A stretch of DNA of 64,000 bases from Afipia sp. (GCA_024508675.1 JANINQ010000021.1:372001-436000), one strand, 5' to 3'; shown: positions 54,463-63,820, counted from the first letter of the stretch. Numbers and translations are program-made. The notes: generated by a model from the letters alone, not told the origin.

Positions 54463-54966
54463 ATGTCTTTTCCCGCCTTCCGTTTTGATTATCGCCGTTT
54501 CCGTACCGCCGCCCTGGCGGCGGCTGCCCTGATGGCGCCGGCGCTCGCACAGGCCGACTCCGCGCCGTTTGCCAATTATGCAGGCAACTGGTCGGGCAGC
54601 GGTTCAATCACCATTGCAGACGGCGGGACCGAGCGTATCCGTTGCCGCGGCACCTACACGGTGGACGGCAGCGGCAACAACCTGCATCAGGTTCTGCGCT
54701 GCGCCAGTGACAGCTACAAGTTCGAACTCACCAGCGATATTGCCGCCAAGGGCAGCAACATCACCGGCTCTTGGAGCGAAGCCAGCCGCGGCGTCAACGG
54801 CAGCGTCGAAGGCAGCATCGCGAACGGTCAGGTGACCGCGCTGGTCCAGACCAACGGCTATGCCGCGACCTTCAATGTCACCACGCGCGGCAACAAGCAG
54901 TCCGTCGCCATCAGCTCGAAGGGCGAGCTGCGCGCGGTCAACATCAGTCTTGCCAAGGGCAACTAA
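54463..54966 (+). CDS. Secreted hypothetical protein, beta-rich
   Basis: The 167-residue product has a signal peptide (FRTAALAAAALMAPALAQADS, cleavage near residue 32) and a mature domain of about 135 residues rich in Ser, Gly, Asn and Thr. The alternating pattern (YAGNWSGSGSITIADGGTERIRCRG, GSWSEASRGVNGSVEGSI) suggests a small beta-barrel or lipocalin-like fold. Two cysteines (IRCRG, LRCAS) may pair. I do not recognise a named family. It is a single gene ended by a strong terminator and divergent from the Liv receptor gene across 290 bases in which I see no further gene. Confidence 0.7.
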   Translation: MSFPAFRFDYRRFRTAALAAAALMAPALAQADSAPFANYAGNWSGSGSITIADGGTERIRCRGTYTVDGSGNNLHQVLRCASDSYKFELTSDIAAKGSNITGSWSEASRGVNGSVEGSIANGQVTALVQTNGYAATFNVTTRGNKQSVAISSKGELRAVNISLAKGN

Positions 54967-54982
54967 GCCCGCATCGGTTAGA

Positions 54983-55018
54983 AAAACGGCCCGCCGGAAC
55001 ATTCCGGCGGGCCGTTTT
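54983..55018. terminator. Bidirectional terminator between the secreted protein and RND genes
   Basis: A perfect 17-bp stem (AAAACGGCCCGCCGGAA and its complement) with a CA loop has A and T runs on its ends. It lies between two convergent genes, 17 bases after the first stop codon. Confidence 0.9.
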
Positions 55019-55046
55019 CTTTGGAAGTCCGGGTTAGATCGTGCGC

Positions 55047-57401
55047 TTACTTGTTTGCCCACGCCGCCCTGATCTTGTGCGACGTGCTGATAAGCCACAT
55101 CGCCGTCGGCCGCAGGATAAACAGGTCCGCGATCAGCGCCGCGATCATGGCAAAGGCGGACAACCATCCGAACAACCGCAGTGACGGCAGATCCGAGAAC
55201 ACCGTCACCACCAGGCCGCAGGCCAGCACCACGGTCGTCAGGATCAGCGCCGGGCCGACCAGGACGGTGGCGCGCTCGACCGCCTGCGCCTCGTCCACGC
55301 CGGGCTTTTCTTCAAGCCTCAAGCGGTTAAGGAAGTGGATGGTCGCGCTGAGGCCAAGGCCGAACGACACCGTGAGCGCCACGACACTGGCGAATTGCAG
55401 TCCTTCGCCCAGGAGCCACAGGACAGTGCCGGACAACACAACCGGGAAGATACCCGGCAGGATGCTCGCGAACATCACCACCACCGAGCGGAACGCGAGG
55501 CCAATGAAGGCGGCGACCAGAAGGAATTCGATGGTCAGGCCGTGGTTGAGCTTGCCGATCATGTTGGCGCTGTTGCGCGCGGCGATGGCGGACAGGCCGG
55601 TCACGGCGATTTCATAGCCCGGATGGGCGGTGCGGACCACGCCCATGGCCGCATCGAGTTTCTCCACCGTCGGCAGGATCTGGCTGGAATCGAGATCCGG
55701 CACACGGCCTGACACCACAACGGCGTCCTGCTGTTCGGAGATGAAACGTCTCACGAGGTAAGCCGGCAACAGATCGACATATTCTTTCAGGATGGCGACA
55801 TCGGACCGGCCCGCCTTCTCAGCCAGCCAGCGGCGTAGCGTCTCGATCGACCAGACGTTGCCGACGCCCGCCTGCTTCTCGATGATCGAGTGCACGGCAG
55901 CGATGGTGTCGAGCGTTTCCGGGTCGTAGAGCGACTTCCCCTTCGGGAATTCGATCAGCACATCGATCGGATTGGCTCCGGTCAGCTTGGCATCGAGACG
56001 ACTCGATGCCTCCACCGCCTGCTGCTTGTCCGGCACCTGATCAGCCAGGCGATAGCGCGGCTCGAGGCTCGCATAGATAATTCCGAGACCGACCACCACC
56101 AGCAGCGCGATCAGGCTGAACAGTCCGGGATGGCCGACCATGCGCTTGGCGATGAACGCGCAGAACGCGCGCAGCGCTTCCACGCCGCGGTCCGCGCCCT
56201 TCACTTTGGTAGCGAGCAGGTTTTCCTTGCGCACCAGAAGGACGCCGAACACCGGCACCAGCGACAGCACCGCGACCAGTGCGATAATCGTGGCCATCAG
56301 TCCCGCCTCACCGAAAGTGCGGATCAGGTCGGAATCGGAGAACTGCAGCGCAAGGAACGACAGCGCAGCGGTGCCGTGGGTCAGGACGCAGGCCGGTCCC
56401 ACCACGAGCACAGCGTTACGGAACGCCGTCATCTTGTCCTCGCCCGCGATCAGGCGATCGCGCGCGGCAAAGGTGAGCTGCATCGAGTCCGCAAAGCTGA
56501 TCACCATGATCAGCGGCGTCATCACGTTGAGGAACATGTTGAGGCTGAAGCCGAGCCAGCCGAGCGTGCCGATCGAAAGCAGGATCGCCAGCAGTGGCGG
56601 GAACGCCGCGACGATCATGAAAGAGATGCGGCGGAAGAAGATGATTGCGATGATACAGCCCGCCAGAATGCCCGCGATATTGTAGGTGAGTCCGTCGCGC
56701 TCGACCGCGTTGCGGATTTCGAGTTGCATCACCGGCACGCCGGACAACTGGCTGTTCAGCCCGGTGCCTTCGAGATCGTCAACCATCAGCTTGCGGACTT
56801 CTCCGATGGTCGCGTTGAGGCCCTTGTTGCCGACGATCTTGGGATCGAGCGCCAGCACGATCAGGGCAAGCGTGCCGTCCTCCGACAGGAGCTTGCCCTT
56901 GATGACCTCGTTGTCGCGGACGCGCTTGATAAAGGCCTCATAGGCGGCGCCCTCCGGCAGCGTTTCCGGGAACAGCGCCGCAGGCAGCCTGCCAGCCTCC
57001 GGCGGCTGTCGGGCGGAGAACAGCGAAATGATACCGCGCGTACCGTCCACAAGCTGCAGGTCGGTGACCAGATCGCGCAGCTTCTCGAGCGAATTGCGCT
57101 CCAGCAGCGACTTGCCTTCAACCACGACCAGCACGTCATATTCGCTGGAGGGGAAGCGCTTGGTCACCTCCTCGTACTGTTTGTATTCGGGGGTGTCGGA
57201 ACGAAACAACTGGCTCAGCGAGTCATCGATCTTGATCCGCTGGATGCCGAACACGGCGATCACCACCAGCGCCAGCAGGACCACGGCCGCCGTGCGCGGC
57301 GCACGCAGCGCAATCAACCCGATCCGTTCCAGACCGAACGCGATGCTGAAACTACGCTTTCCGGAATCGCTGTGGGCGGACTCTTTTGAAATCTGGTGCA
57401 A
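55047..57401 (-). CDS. RND-family transporter (MMPL type), HpnN-like layout
   Basis: The 784-residue inner-membrane protein has the two-fold RND arrangement: a first TM segment (TAAVVLLALVVIAVFGIQRI), a periplasmic loop to about residue 225, and a TM bundle with PLIMVISFADSMQLTFAARDRL. A second repeat follows, with loop at about 430-620 and a bundle containing SFGLGLSATIHFLNRLR. It is related to lipid exporters such as HpnN and MmpL proteins, but is shorter and unlinked to hopanoid genes by position. Translation appears to start at TTG with a weak ribosome site. Its cargo is unknown, possibly a lipid or hydrophobic compound. Confidence 0.87.
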   Translation of the reverse strand: MHQISKESAHSDSGKRSFSIAFGLERIGLIALRAPRTAAVVLLALVVIAVFGIQRIKIDDSLSQLFRSDTPEYKQYEEVTKRFPSSEYDVLVVVEGKSLLERNSLEKLRDLVTDLQLVDGTRGIISLFSARQPPEAGRLPAALFPETLPEGAAYEAFIKRVRDNEVIKGKLLSEDGTLALIVLALDPKIVGNKGLNATIGEVRKLMVDDLEGTGLNSQLSGVPVMQLEIRNAVERDGLTYNIAGILAGCIIAIIFFRRISFMIVAAFPPLLAILLSIGTLGWLGFSLNMFLNVMTPLIMVISFADSMQLTFAARDRLIAGEDKMTAFRNAVLVVGPACVLTHGTAALSFLALQFSDSDLIRTFGEAGLMATIIALVAVLSLVPVFGVLLVRKENLLATKVKGADRGVEALRAFCAFIAKRMVGHPGLFSLIALLVVVGLGIIYASLEPRYRLADQVPDKQQAVEASSRLDAKLTGANPIDVLIEFPKGKSLYDPETLDTIAAVHSIIEKQAGVGNVWSIETLRRWLAEKAGRSDVAILKEYVDLLPAYLVRRFISEQQDAVVVSGRVPDLDSSQILPTVEKLDAAMGVVRTAHPGYEIAVTGLSAIAARNSANMIGKLNHGLTIEFLLVAAFIGLAFRSVVVMFASILPGIFPVVLSGTVLWLLGEGLQFASVVALTVSFGLGLSATIHFLNRLRLEEKPGVDEAQAVERATVLVGPALILTTVVLACGLVVTVFSDLPSLRLFGWLSAFAMIAALIADLFILRPTAMWLISTSHKIRAAWANK

Positions 57402-57613
57402 CGGGACGGTTCCGATTCGAAGGTAAGCCGACGTTTTATCTAGCAGATTTCGCTACCCTGGGGGCATGCCCGCCAAATAAAGCAGCATTAAGTAGCCTTT
57501 GCGACACACCCTGGCTTGGCCGGAACGCGACACCGGTGGCCCGGCCGGATTGCCCCAAAATGCGGCAGGACAAGGATGTTCTGTCCGGAGGCGGGAGCAT
57601 TGGAATACGGGTT

Positions 57614-57640
57614 TTGACGCCCATCCCGCTACGATATAAC
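57614..57640 (+). promoter_or_regulatory. Candidate promoter placing trhO on a near-leaderless mRNA
   Basis: TTGACG at 57614-57619 and TATAAC at 57635-57640 each match consensus at 5 of 6 positions, with a 15-base spacer (short). The trhO ATG is only 8 bases after the -10 element and has no Shine-Dalgarno sequence, so the transcript may begin at or just before the start codon. Confidence 0.4.
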
Positions 57641-57648
57641 CCCCGGCC

Positions 57649-58449
57649 ATGTCATACAAAGTTGCTGCCTTTTATCAGTTCGTCGCGCTCCCGGATTTCG
57701 AAAACCTGCGGGAGCCGCTGCGCAACATGTGCGTGGCCCTCGACATCAGGGGGATTATTCTTCTCGCTGCCGAGGGCATCAACGGGACCGTGGCCGGCGG
57801 CGACGCCGCGATCGACGCCCTGATGAACCAGTTGCAACATGGCGCCCTGTTCGATGGCCGCCTGGACAATCTGGAATTGAAATTCTCTACCGCCGCCAAC
57901 ATGCCCTTCAACCGGATGAAGGTCCGGCTGAAGAAGGAAATCGTCCGGCTTGGCGATCCGGAAACCGACCCAAACGCTCAGGTTGGCATCTATGTCGATG
58001 CCTCGGACTGGAACAAACTCATCAAGCAGGATGATGTTTTGCTGCTCGACACGCGCAACGCGTTCGAAGTCGAGATGGGCACGTTCGAAGGCGCGGTCGA
58101 TCCGAAAATCACCCGCTTCGGCGAGTTTCCGGAGTTTGCCGGCAAAGCACTGGACCCCGGCAAACACACCAAAATCGCGATGTTCTGCACCGGCGGCATC
58201 CGCTGCGAGAAGGCCAGTTCCTATCTGCTCTCGCAGGGCTTCAAGGAGGTCTACCATCTCAAGGGCGGCATCCTGAAATATCTGGAAGACATTCCCGAGG
58301 ATCAAAGCCTGTGGCGCGGCGAATGCTTTGTGTTCGATCAGCGCATCGCACTTGGCCATGGACTGAGCGAACGTGAGGTCCTGACCGGCGACGGGGCCGA
58401 CCACACCGACGCAACCGAGATCGAAATGAGCGAGCAGGCCAATGACTGA
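57649..58449 (+). CDS. trhO: tRNA uridine(34) 5-hydroxylase TrhO (rhodanese-like)
   Basis: TrhO (YceA family) forms 5-hydroxyuridine at wobble position 34 of tRNA, with oxygen. The 266-residue protein has the N-terminal acylphosphatase-like domain ([34 protein letters not shown]) and a rhodanese domain with [19 protein letters not shown] and the active-site cysteine in [36 protein letters not shown]. This matches the family throughout. Its end overlaps slyX by 8 bases, so the two genes are cotranscribed. Confidence 0.93.
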   Translation: MSYKVAAFYQFVALPDFENLREPLRNMCVALDIRGIILLAAEGINGTVAGGDAAIDALMNQLQHGALFDGRLDNLELKFSTAANMPFNRMKVRLKKEIVRLGDPETDPNAQVGIYVDASDWNKLIKQDDVLLLDTRNAFEVEMGTFEGAVDPKITRFGEFPEFAGKALDPGKHTKIAMFCTGGIRCEKASSYLLSQGFKEVYHLKGGILKYLEDIPEDQSLWRGECFVFDQRIALGHGLSEREVLTGDGADHTDATEIEMSEQAND

Positions 58450-58660
58450 AACCCCCTCGCCCGCCTCGCGGATCGATGCGCTGGAAATCCGGATCGCCTA
58501 TCTGGACGAGACCATCGAAACCCTCAACAACACCATCACCGCGCAGTGGAAGCAGATCGATGCCCTGAGCCGCGAGATGCTGAACTTGCGCGAGCGGCTG
58601 GAAGACGCCGAGGCCAAAACGGGCTCGCCCATCACGAACGAGCCGCCGCCACATTACTGA
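58442..58660 (+). CDS. slyX: SlyX family protein
   Basis: The 72-residue protein is mostly one coiled coil ([47 protein letters not shown]), ending in a Pro-Pro-His-Tyr tail (NEPPPHY), the SlyX signature. It is probably oligomeric and cytoplasmic; the function is unknown. It overlaps the 3' end of trhO by 8 bases in another frame. Confidence 0.88.
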   Translation: MTETPSPASRIDALEIRIAYLDETIETLNNTITAQWKQIDALSREMLNLRERLEDAEAKTGSPITNEPPPHY

Positions 58661-58670
58661 GTGACGTCAC
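58661..58670. promoter_or_regulatory. Perfect 10-bp palindrome after slyX
   Basis: GTGACGTCAC lies directly after the slyX stop and about 120 bases before the next gene's ATG, followed closely by TGTGACA. It may be an operator for the Liv-type operon that follows. Chance occurrence is possible. Confidence 0.25.
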
Positions 58671-58791
58671 AACTGTGACACGGCCTGTTCGAGCACGCCA
58701 AAAGCCCTTACAGAGCACGAAATTCTTCGCAAAAAAATTGGTATTTCCAGCGCGGCTATGTATGGTCCCCTCACTAAGAGGGAGGACATAA

Positions 58792-59973
58792 ATGCGTAAG
58801 ATTGCAATTTTCGCTGGCGTCGCAGCCGTACTGGCCGCAGCCCCGGCAACGGCAGACGATCTCAAGATCGCGCTGATCTACGGCAAGACCGGACCACTGG
58901 AAGCCTATGCCAAGCAGACGGAAAACGGTCTGCGCATGGGTCTGGAGTACGCCACCAAGAACACCATGACGGTCGATGGCCGCAAGATCGTCCTCATTAC
59001 CAAGGACGACCAGGGCAAGCCCGATCTCGCCAAGGCCGCGCTGGCCGAAGCCTATCAGGACGACAAGGTCGATCTCGCCATCGGCACCACCGCCTCCGGT
59101 GCGGCGCTCGCCATGCTGCCGATCGCCGAGGAAAACAAGAAGGTGCTGATCGTCGAGCCAGCGGTTGCCGACGCCATCACCGGTGAGAAGTGGAATCGCT
59201 ACATCTTCCGCACCGGCCGCAACTCGTCGCAGGACGCGATCTCGAATGCGGTCGCCATCGGCAAGCAGGGCGTCACCGTCGCAACCCTCGGTCAGGACAA
59301 TGCCTTCGGCAAGGACGGCGTCGCCGCCTTCAAGGAAGCGCTCTCCAAGACCGGCGCGTCACTGGCGGCGGAAGAATATGTCCCGGCGGCGACCACGGAC
59401 TTCACCGCGGCGGCACAGCGCCTGTTCGACGCGCTGAAGGACAAGCCGGGCCGCAAGATCATCTGGGTGATCTGGGCCGGCGGCGGCGATCCGCTGACCA
59501 AGATCCAGGACATGGACCCGAAGCGCTACAACATCGAACTGTCGAGCGGCGGCAACATCCTGCCCGCGCTGGCTGCCTACAAGCGCCTGCCGGGCCTGGA
59601 AGGCGCGACCTATTACTACTACGCCATTCCGAAAAACCCGATCAACGACTGGCTCGTCGCCGAGCACCAGAAGCGCTTTAACGCGCCGCCGGACTTCTTC
59701 ACGGCGGGCGGCTTCGCTGCGGCGATGGCGGCTGTCACCGCCGTGCAGAAGGCGAAGTCCACCGACACCGAAAAGCTGATCGCGGCCATGGAAGGCATGG
59801 AGTTCGATACGCCCAAGGGCAAGATGGTGTTCCGCAAGGAAGATCATCAGGCGCTGCAGAGCATGTATCACTTCAAGGTCAAGGTCGATCCGAACCTCGC
59901 TTGGGCGGATAACGAGCTGGTCCGCGAACTCAAGATCGAGGACATGCAGATCCCGATCAAGAACAAGCGGTAA
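58792..59973 (+). CDS. Liv-type ABC transporter substrate-binding protein (second system)
   Basis: The 393-residue periplasmic receptor (Peripla_BP_6) has a Sec signal MRKIAIFAGVAAVLAAAPATA and mature start DDLKIALIYGKTGPLEAYAKQTENGLRMGLEYAT. The ligand cleft region includes LAIGTTASGAALAMLPIAEENKKVLIVEPAVADAITG. A strong ribosome site (GAGGGAGGA) precedes the ATG. It heads a five-gene operon (receptor, LivG, LivF, LivH, LivM). The cleft residues differ from leucine-binding proteins, so the ligand is open. Palindromic repeats separate it from the ATPase genes. Confidence 0.9.
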   Translation: MRKIAIFAGVAAVLAAAPATADDLKIALIYGKTGPLEAYAKQTENGLRMGLEYATKNTMTVDGRKIVLITKDDQGKPDLAKAALAEAYQDDKVDLAIGTTASGAALAMLPIAEENKKVLIVEPAVADAITGEKWNRYIFRTGRNSSQDAISNAVAIGKQGVTVATLGQDNAFGKDGVAAFKEALSKTGASLAAEEYVPAATTDFTAAAQRLFDALKDKPGRKIIWVIWAGGGDPLTKIQDMDPKRYNIELSSGGNILPALAAYKRLPGLEGATYYYYAIPKNPINDWLVAEHQKRFNAPPDFFTAGGFAAAMAAVTAVQKAKSTDTEKLIAAMEGMEFDTPKGKMVFRKEDHQALQSMYHFKVKVDPNLAWADNELVRELKIEDMQIPIKNKR

Positions 59974-59983
59974 CACGAACGCC

Positions 59984-60056
59984 GTCATGGCCGGGCATAG
60001 TCGTTCAAAGAACTGAGTTCTAAACACGCCCATGTCCCGGCCATCCACGTCTTCGA
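59984..60056. repeat. Palindromic intergenic repeat, family 2 copy 3 (degenerate)
   Basis: It begins GTCATGGCCGGGCATAGTCG and continues to CATGTCCCGGCCATCCACGTC. The pairing is less perfect than in the other copies. It is 10 bases after the receptor stop codon. Confidence 0.65.
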
Positions 60057-60075
60057 AATCGTACTCAAATTTTAG

Positions 60076-60181
60076 CGTCGTCCCGGCGAAGGCCGGGACC
60101 CATAACCACAGGGCGCTGTTGAGACCACGATAGAAACTCCATACTCAGGGAGTATGGGTCCCGGCCTTCGCCGGGACGACG
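60076..60181. repeat. 29-bp perfect inverted repeat between receptor and livG
   Basis: Two perfectly complementary 29-base arms (60076-60104 and 60153-60181) flank a 48-base loop. The arm core is GTCCCGGCGAAGGCCGGGAC, itself nearly palindromic. It is related to family 2 repeats. It lies within the operon and would form a very stable RNA stem. Confidence 0.9.
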
Positions 60182-60218
60182 ATCGATAGCAGCCGTTTCA
60201 CTTGATGAAGATCGCCGC

Positions 60219-60986
60219 ATGCCCCTCACCTTAGAGACCCGCGACCTGACCATCCGTTTCGGCGGCCATGTCGCCGTCAACAAGGTGAGCTGCACATTCC
60301 GCCCCGGCGAACTCACCGCCATTGTCGGGCCGAACGGCGCCGGCAAAACCACCTATTTCAACCTGATCTCCGGACAATTGCGCCCCACCGGGGGCGACGT
60401 GTTCCTCGCAGGCGAAGACATCACGCGCCTCACCGCACCATTACGCACCCGCAAGGGCCTCGGCCGCGCGTTCCAGCTCACAAATCTGTTTCCGAACCTG
60501 AGCGTCGAGGAAAACGTCCGCCTCGCGGTGCAGGCTGCATCCGGCGTGCATTACGAGATGTTGCGCCCGTGGATGAAGCGCCGCGATCTGATCGAGCGCG
60601 CCGACGCCATCCTCGACAGCATCGCGCTCGGCAATCGCCGCGCGGTCGCCGCCGCCGCGCTCTCGCACGGCGACCAGCGTAAGCTCGAAGTCGCGCTGAT
60701 GATGGCGCTGGAGCCCAAGGTTTTCATGTTCGACGAACCGACCGCGGGCATGAGCGTCGATGAAGTGCCCGTCGTGCTCGACCTGATCGCGCGGCTGAAG
60801 CAGGACACCAGCAAGATCATCCTGCTGGTCGAGCACAAGATGGACGTGGTGCGCTCGCTCGCCGACCGCATCATCGTTCTGCATAACGGCCAGCTTGTTG
60901 CCGACGGCAAGCCCGCCGAGGTGATCGCCTCACCGATCGTGCAGGAAGCCTATCTCGGCATCGCGCCCGGAAAGAGTGCGGCATGA
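60219..60986 (+). CDS. livG: Liv-type ABC transporter ATPase (LivG)
   Basis: The 255-residue ATPase has Walker A GPNGAGKTTYFNLISG, Q-loop FQLTNLFPNLSV, an LSHGDQRKLEVALMMAL signature, Walker B VFMFDEPTAGMSVDE and H-loop LLVEHKMDVVRSLADR. The C-terminal IVQEAYLG is the LivG-type ending. It overlaps the next gene by 4 bases (ATGA). It energises the importer together with the LivF encoded next. Confidence 0.93.
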   Translation: MPLTLETRDLTIRFGGHVAVNKVSCTFRPGELTAIVGPNGAGKTTYFNLISGQLRPTGGDVFLAGEDITRLTAPLRTRKGLGRAFQLTNLFPNLSVEENVRLAVQAASGVHYEMLRPWMKRRDLIERADAILDSIALGNRRAVAAAALSHGDQRKLEVALMMALEPKVFMFDEPTAGMSVDEVPVVLDLIARLKQDTSKIILLVEHKMDVVRSLADRIIVLHNGQLVADGKPAEVIASPIVQEAYLGIAPGKSAA

Positions 60987-61705
60987 ACGATATGCTTACG
61001 CTCGCCGGCGTTCACACGCACATCGCGCAGTATCACATTCTGCACGGCGTCGATTTCACCGTGCCTGAAGGCCAGACCACCATGCTGCTCGGCCGCAACG
61101 GCGCGGGCAAGACCACGACGCTGCGCACCATCATGGGGTTGTCGTCGCCCTCATCCGGCCAGATCAAACTCGCCGGACAAAGCATCGAAAAACTGGCAAC
61201 GCCGGACATCGCCAGCCTCGGCGTCGGCTATGTGCCCGAAACCATGGCGGTGTTCTCGGACCTGACCGTGAAGGAAAACCTGATCCTTGCCGCGCGCGAA
61301 GGCCCCCTCGACGATACGCGTCTGCAATGGATTTTCGGATTCTTCCCGGCGCTGAAGCGCTTCTGGCTGTCGCGCGCCGGCTCGCTCTCCGGCGGGCAAA
61401 AACAGATGCTGTCCATCGCCCGCGCCATTGTCGAGCCGCGCAAGCTGCTCCTGATCGACGAGCCGACCAAAGGCCTCGCGCCTGCCATCGTGGTCAACCT
61501 GATCGAATGTCTTACCGAGGTGAAAAAACGCGGCGCGACGATCCTGCTGGTTGAACAGAACTTCCGCGTCGCGCAGGAAGTCGGTGAAAACGTGCTGGTG
61601 ATGGACAACGGCAGGATCGTCCATCGCGGCGCAATGGCCGAACTCGCCAGGGACACCACGCTGCAGGAAAAGCTGCTGGGTCTCAGCCTCGAGGCGCATC
61701 AATGA
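60983..61705 (+). CDS. livF: Liv-type ABC transporter ATPase (LivF)
   Basis: The 240-residue ATPase has Walker A GRNGAGKTTTLRTIMGL, signature LSGGQKQMLSIARAI, Walker B LLLIDEPTKGLAP and ILLVEQNFRVAQEVGEN. It is coupled by 4-base overlaps to livG before and livH after. With LivG it forms the ATPase pair of the second Liv-type importer. Confidence 0.93.
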   Translation: MNDMLTLAGVHTHIAQYHILHGVDFTVPEGQTTMLLGRNGAGKTTTLRTIMGLSSPSSGQIKLAGQSIEKLATPDIASLGVGYVPETMAVFSDLTVKENLILAAREGPLDDTRLQWIFGFFPALKRFWLSRAGSLSGGQKQMLSIARAIVEPRKLLLIDEPTKGLAPAIVVNLIECLTEVKKRGATILLVEQNFRVAQEVGENVLVMDNGRIVHRGAMAELARDTTLQEKLLGLSLEAHQ

Positions 61706-62721
61706 CCGACACAACTTCGCCCGTCACCGTAGAGCCGCTGCCGCAAGCGAAGCGCGACATCATCCCGCTGCTGCTGCCGGTCGTGCTGGCGCTGGCCGTG
61801 ATCCCGCTGATCGGCTCGCCGAGCACATGGGTGACGCTGACGGTAGCGAGCCTCGCCATGGGCATGATGATCTTCATCATGGCCTCCGGCCTGACGCTGG
61901 TGTTCGGCCTGATGGACGTTCTGAATTTCGGCCATGGCGCGTTCATCGCGGTCGGCGCCTATGTCGCCACCCTCGTGCTCGGCCCGATGATCGGTTACGT
62001 GCAGGCGGACTCGCTCTGGCTCAATCTGCTTGCGCTGGCGCCTACCGCGATCCTGGCGATGGCCGTCTCTGGCGCGCTCGGCCTTGTGTTCGAGCGTGTC
62101 CTCATCCTTCCGGTGTATGGCAATCACCTCAAGCAGATCCTGATCACCATGGGCGGGCTGATCGTCGCCGAGCAGATGCTTTATGCGCTGTGGGGGCCGC
62201 AGCGCATTCCGCTGCCGCTGCCGGCGTCCCTGCGCGGTTCGTTCATCATCGGCGACATCGCGATTGCCAAATATCGCGTGCTGGCCATGCTGGTCGGCCT
62301 CGTCGTGTTTGGCCTTGTGCTGCTGGTGCTGAACCGGACCAAGATCGGCCTTCTGATCCGCGCCGGTGTCGAAAACCGCGAGATGGTCGAGGCGCTCGGG
62401 TACAAGATCAAGCGGCTGTTCCTCGGTGTGTTCATGGTCGGCTCCGCGCTGGCCGGCCTCGGCGGCATCATGTGGGCGCTCTACCGTGAGGAAGTTCACG
62501 CCTCCATCGGCGGCGAACTCACCGTGCTGGTGTTCATTGTCATCATCATTGGAGGCCTCGGCTCCATCGGCGGCTGTTTCATCGGCGCGATCCTGGTCGC
62601 CATGGTCGCGAACTATGGCGGCTTCCTTGTGCCGAAGCTGGCGTTGATCTCGAACATTCTCCTGATGGTCGCAGTCTTGATGTGGCGGCCGCGCGGCCTC
62701 TATCCGGTGACAAATCGATGA
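61702..62721 (+). CDS. livH: Liv-type ABC permease (LivH)
   Basis: The 339-residue permease starts with about 20 hydrophilic residues, then TM segments beginning IIPLLLPVVLALAVIPLIG. Family segments are GLTLVFGLMDVLNFGHGAFIAVGAYVATLVLG, GVENREMVEALGYKIKRLFLGVFMVGSALAGLGGIMWA and IIIGGLGSIGGCFIGAILVAMVANYG. Overlaps with livF and livM (4 bases each) show one operon. Confidence 0.92.
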   Translation: MTDTTSPVTVEPLPQAKRDIIPLLLPVVLALAVIPLIGSPSTWVTLTVASLAMGMMIFIMASGLTLVFGLMDVLNFGHGAFIAVGAYVATLVLGPMIGYVQADSLWLNLLALAPTAILAMAVSGALGLVFERVLILPVYGNHLKQILITMGGLIVAEQMLYALWGPQRIPLPLPASLRGSFIIGDIAIAKYRVLAMLVGLVVFGLVLLVLNRTKIGLLIRAGVENREMVEALGYKIKRLFLGVFMVGSALAGLGGIMWALYREEVHASIGGELTVLVFIVIIIGGLGSIGGCFIGAILVAMVANYGGFLVPKLALISNILLMVAVLMWRPRGLYPVTNR

Positions 62722-63779
62722 TGATCCTTTCCGGCGATCCGCCGCGCAGTCGCGTTCTCAGCCTCCTGCTCATCGTCATCGTGACGCTGCTGGCGCTGGC
62801 GCCGTTTCTGTTTCCCGGCGCGAAGGCGATGAACGTCGCGACAAAGATTTGCATCTTCGCGGCGCTGGTTGCGTCCTACGATCTGCTGCTGGGCTATACC
62901 GGCACGGTGTCGTTCGCGCATACGATGTTTTACGGCATCGGGTCTTACGCAATCGCCATCGCGCTCTATGCCATGGGGCCGACATGGGCCGGCGTCGCTA
63001 CCGGCATTGTCATCGGCCTGCCGCTGGCCGCGCTGCTCGCCCTCTGTATCGGCCTGTTCTCGCTGCGCGTACAGGCGATCTTCTTTGCGATGATCACACT
63101 TGCGGTCGCGTCCGCATTTCTGGTTCTGGCTTCTCAACTGTCATGGCTCACCGGCGGCGACGATGGCCGCAGCTTCCGGCTGCCCGAATTGCTGCGGCCC
63201 GGCACGGTGCTGATTTCGAAGGACGTGTTAGGCTTCGAGTTCAATGGCCGCACGCTCACCTATTACATCGTGTTCTTCGGCGCGGCGGCCATGATCCTGA
63301 CGCTGCTGCGGATCGTAAATTCGCCGTTCGGTCGTGTGCTGCAAGCGGTGCGCGAAAACCGTTTCCGCGCCGAAGCGCTCGGTTATCGCACCGTGTTCCA
63401 CCTGACATGGGCCAACGTGCTTGCGGCGCTCGTGGCCGCAGCCGCGGGCATGCTGAATTCGCTGTGGCTACGCTATGCCGGCCCCGACACGTCGCTGTCC
63501 TTCACCATCATGGTGGACATACTGTTGATGGTGGTGATCGGCGGCATGGGCACGATGTACGGTGCGGTCATCGGCGCCGCGATGTTCATTCTGGCGGAAA
63601 ACTATCTGCAGACATTGATGGGCATGGCCTCGAAGGCCACCGCCAGCGCGGGCATTCCGGTGCTGCCCGATCTGCTGCATCCGGACCGCTGGCTGCTGTG
63701 GCTTGGCCTGTTGTTTATCGCCAGCGTCTACTTCTTCCCGACAGGCGTGGTCGGAAAATTGCGCGGGAAGAAGGCGTAG
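62718..63779 (+). CDS. livM: Liv-type ABC permease (LivM)
   Basis: The 353-residue permease has about 9-10 TM segments: LLLIVIVTLLALAPFLF, then YDLLLGYTGTVSFAHTMFYGIGSYAIAIAL (LivM signature), VRENRFRAEALGYRTVFHLTWANVLAALVAAAAGMLNSLWLRYAGPD and VIGGMGTMYGAVIGAAMFILAENYLQ. ATG at 62718 overlaps the livH stop; the open frame 12 codons upstream lies inside livH. It is the last gene of the operon and is followed by a degenerate palindromic repeat. Confidence 0.92.
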   Translation: MMILSGDPPRSRVLSLLLIVIVTLLALAPFLFPGAKAMNVATKICIFAALVASYDLLLGYTGTVSFAHTMFYGIGSYAIAIALYAMGPTWAGVATGIVIGLPLAALLALCIGLFSLRVQAIFFAMITLAVASAFLVLASQLSWLTGGDDGRSFRLPELLRPGTVLISKDVLGFEFNGRTLTYYIVFFGAAAMILTLLRIVNSPFGRVLQAVRENRFRAEALGYRTVFHLTWANVLAALVAAAAGMLNSLWLRYAGPDTSLSFTIMVDILLMVVIGGMGTMYGAVIGAAMFILAENYLQTLMGMASKATASAGIPVLPDLLHPDRWLLWLGLLFIASVYFFPTGVVGKLRGKKA

Positions 63780-63820
63780 AATTGCGGACCGACGCAACGC
63801 CTCGCCCAATGATAAGCTCC

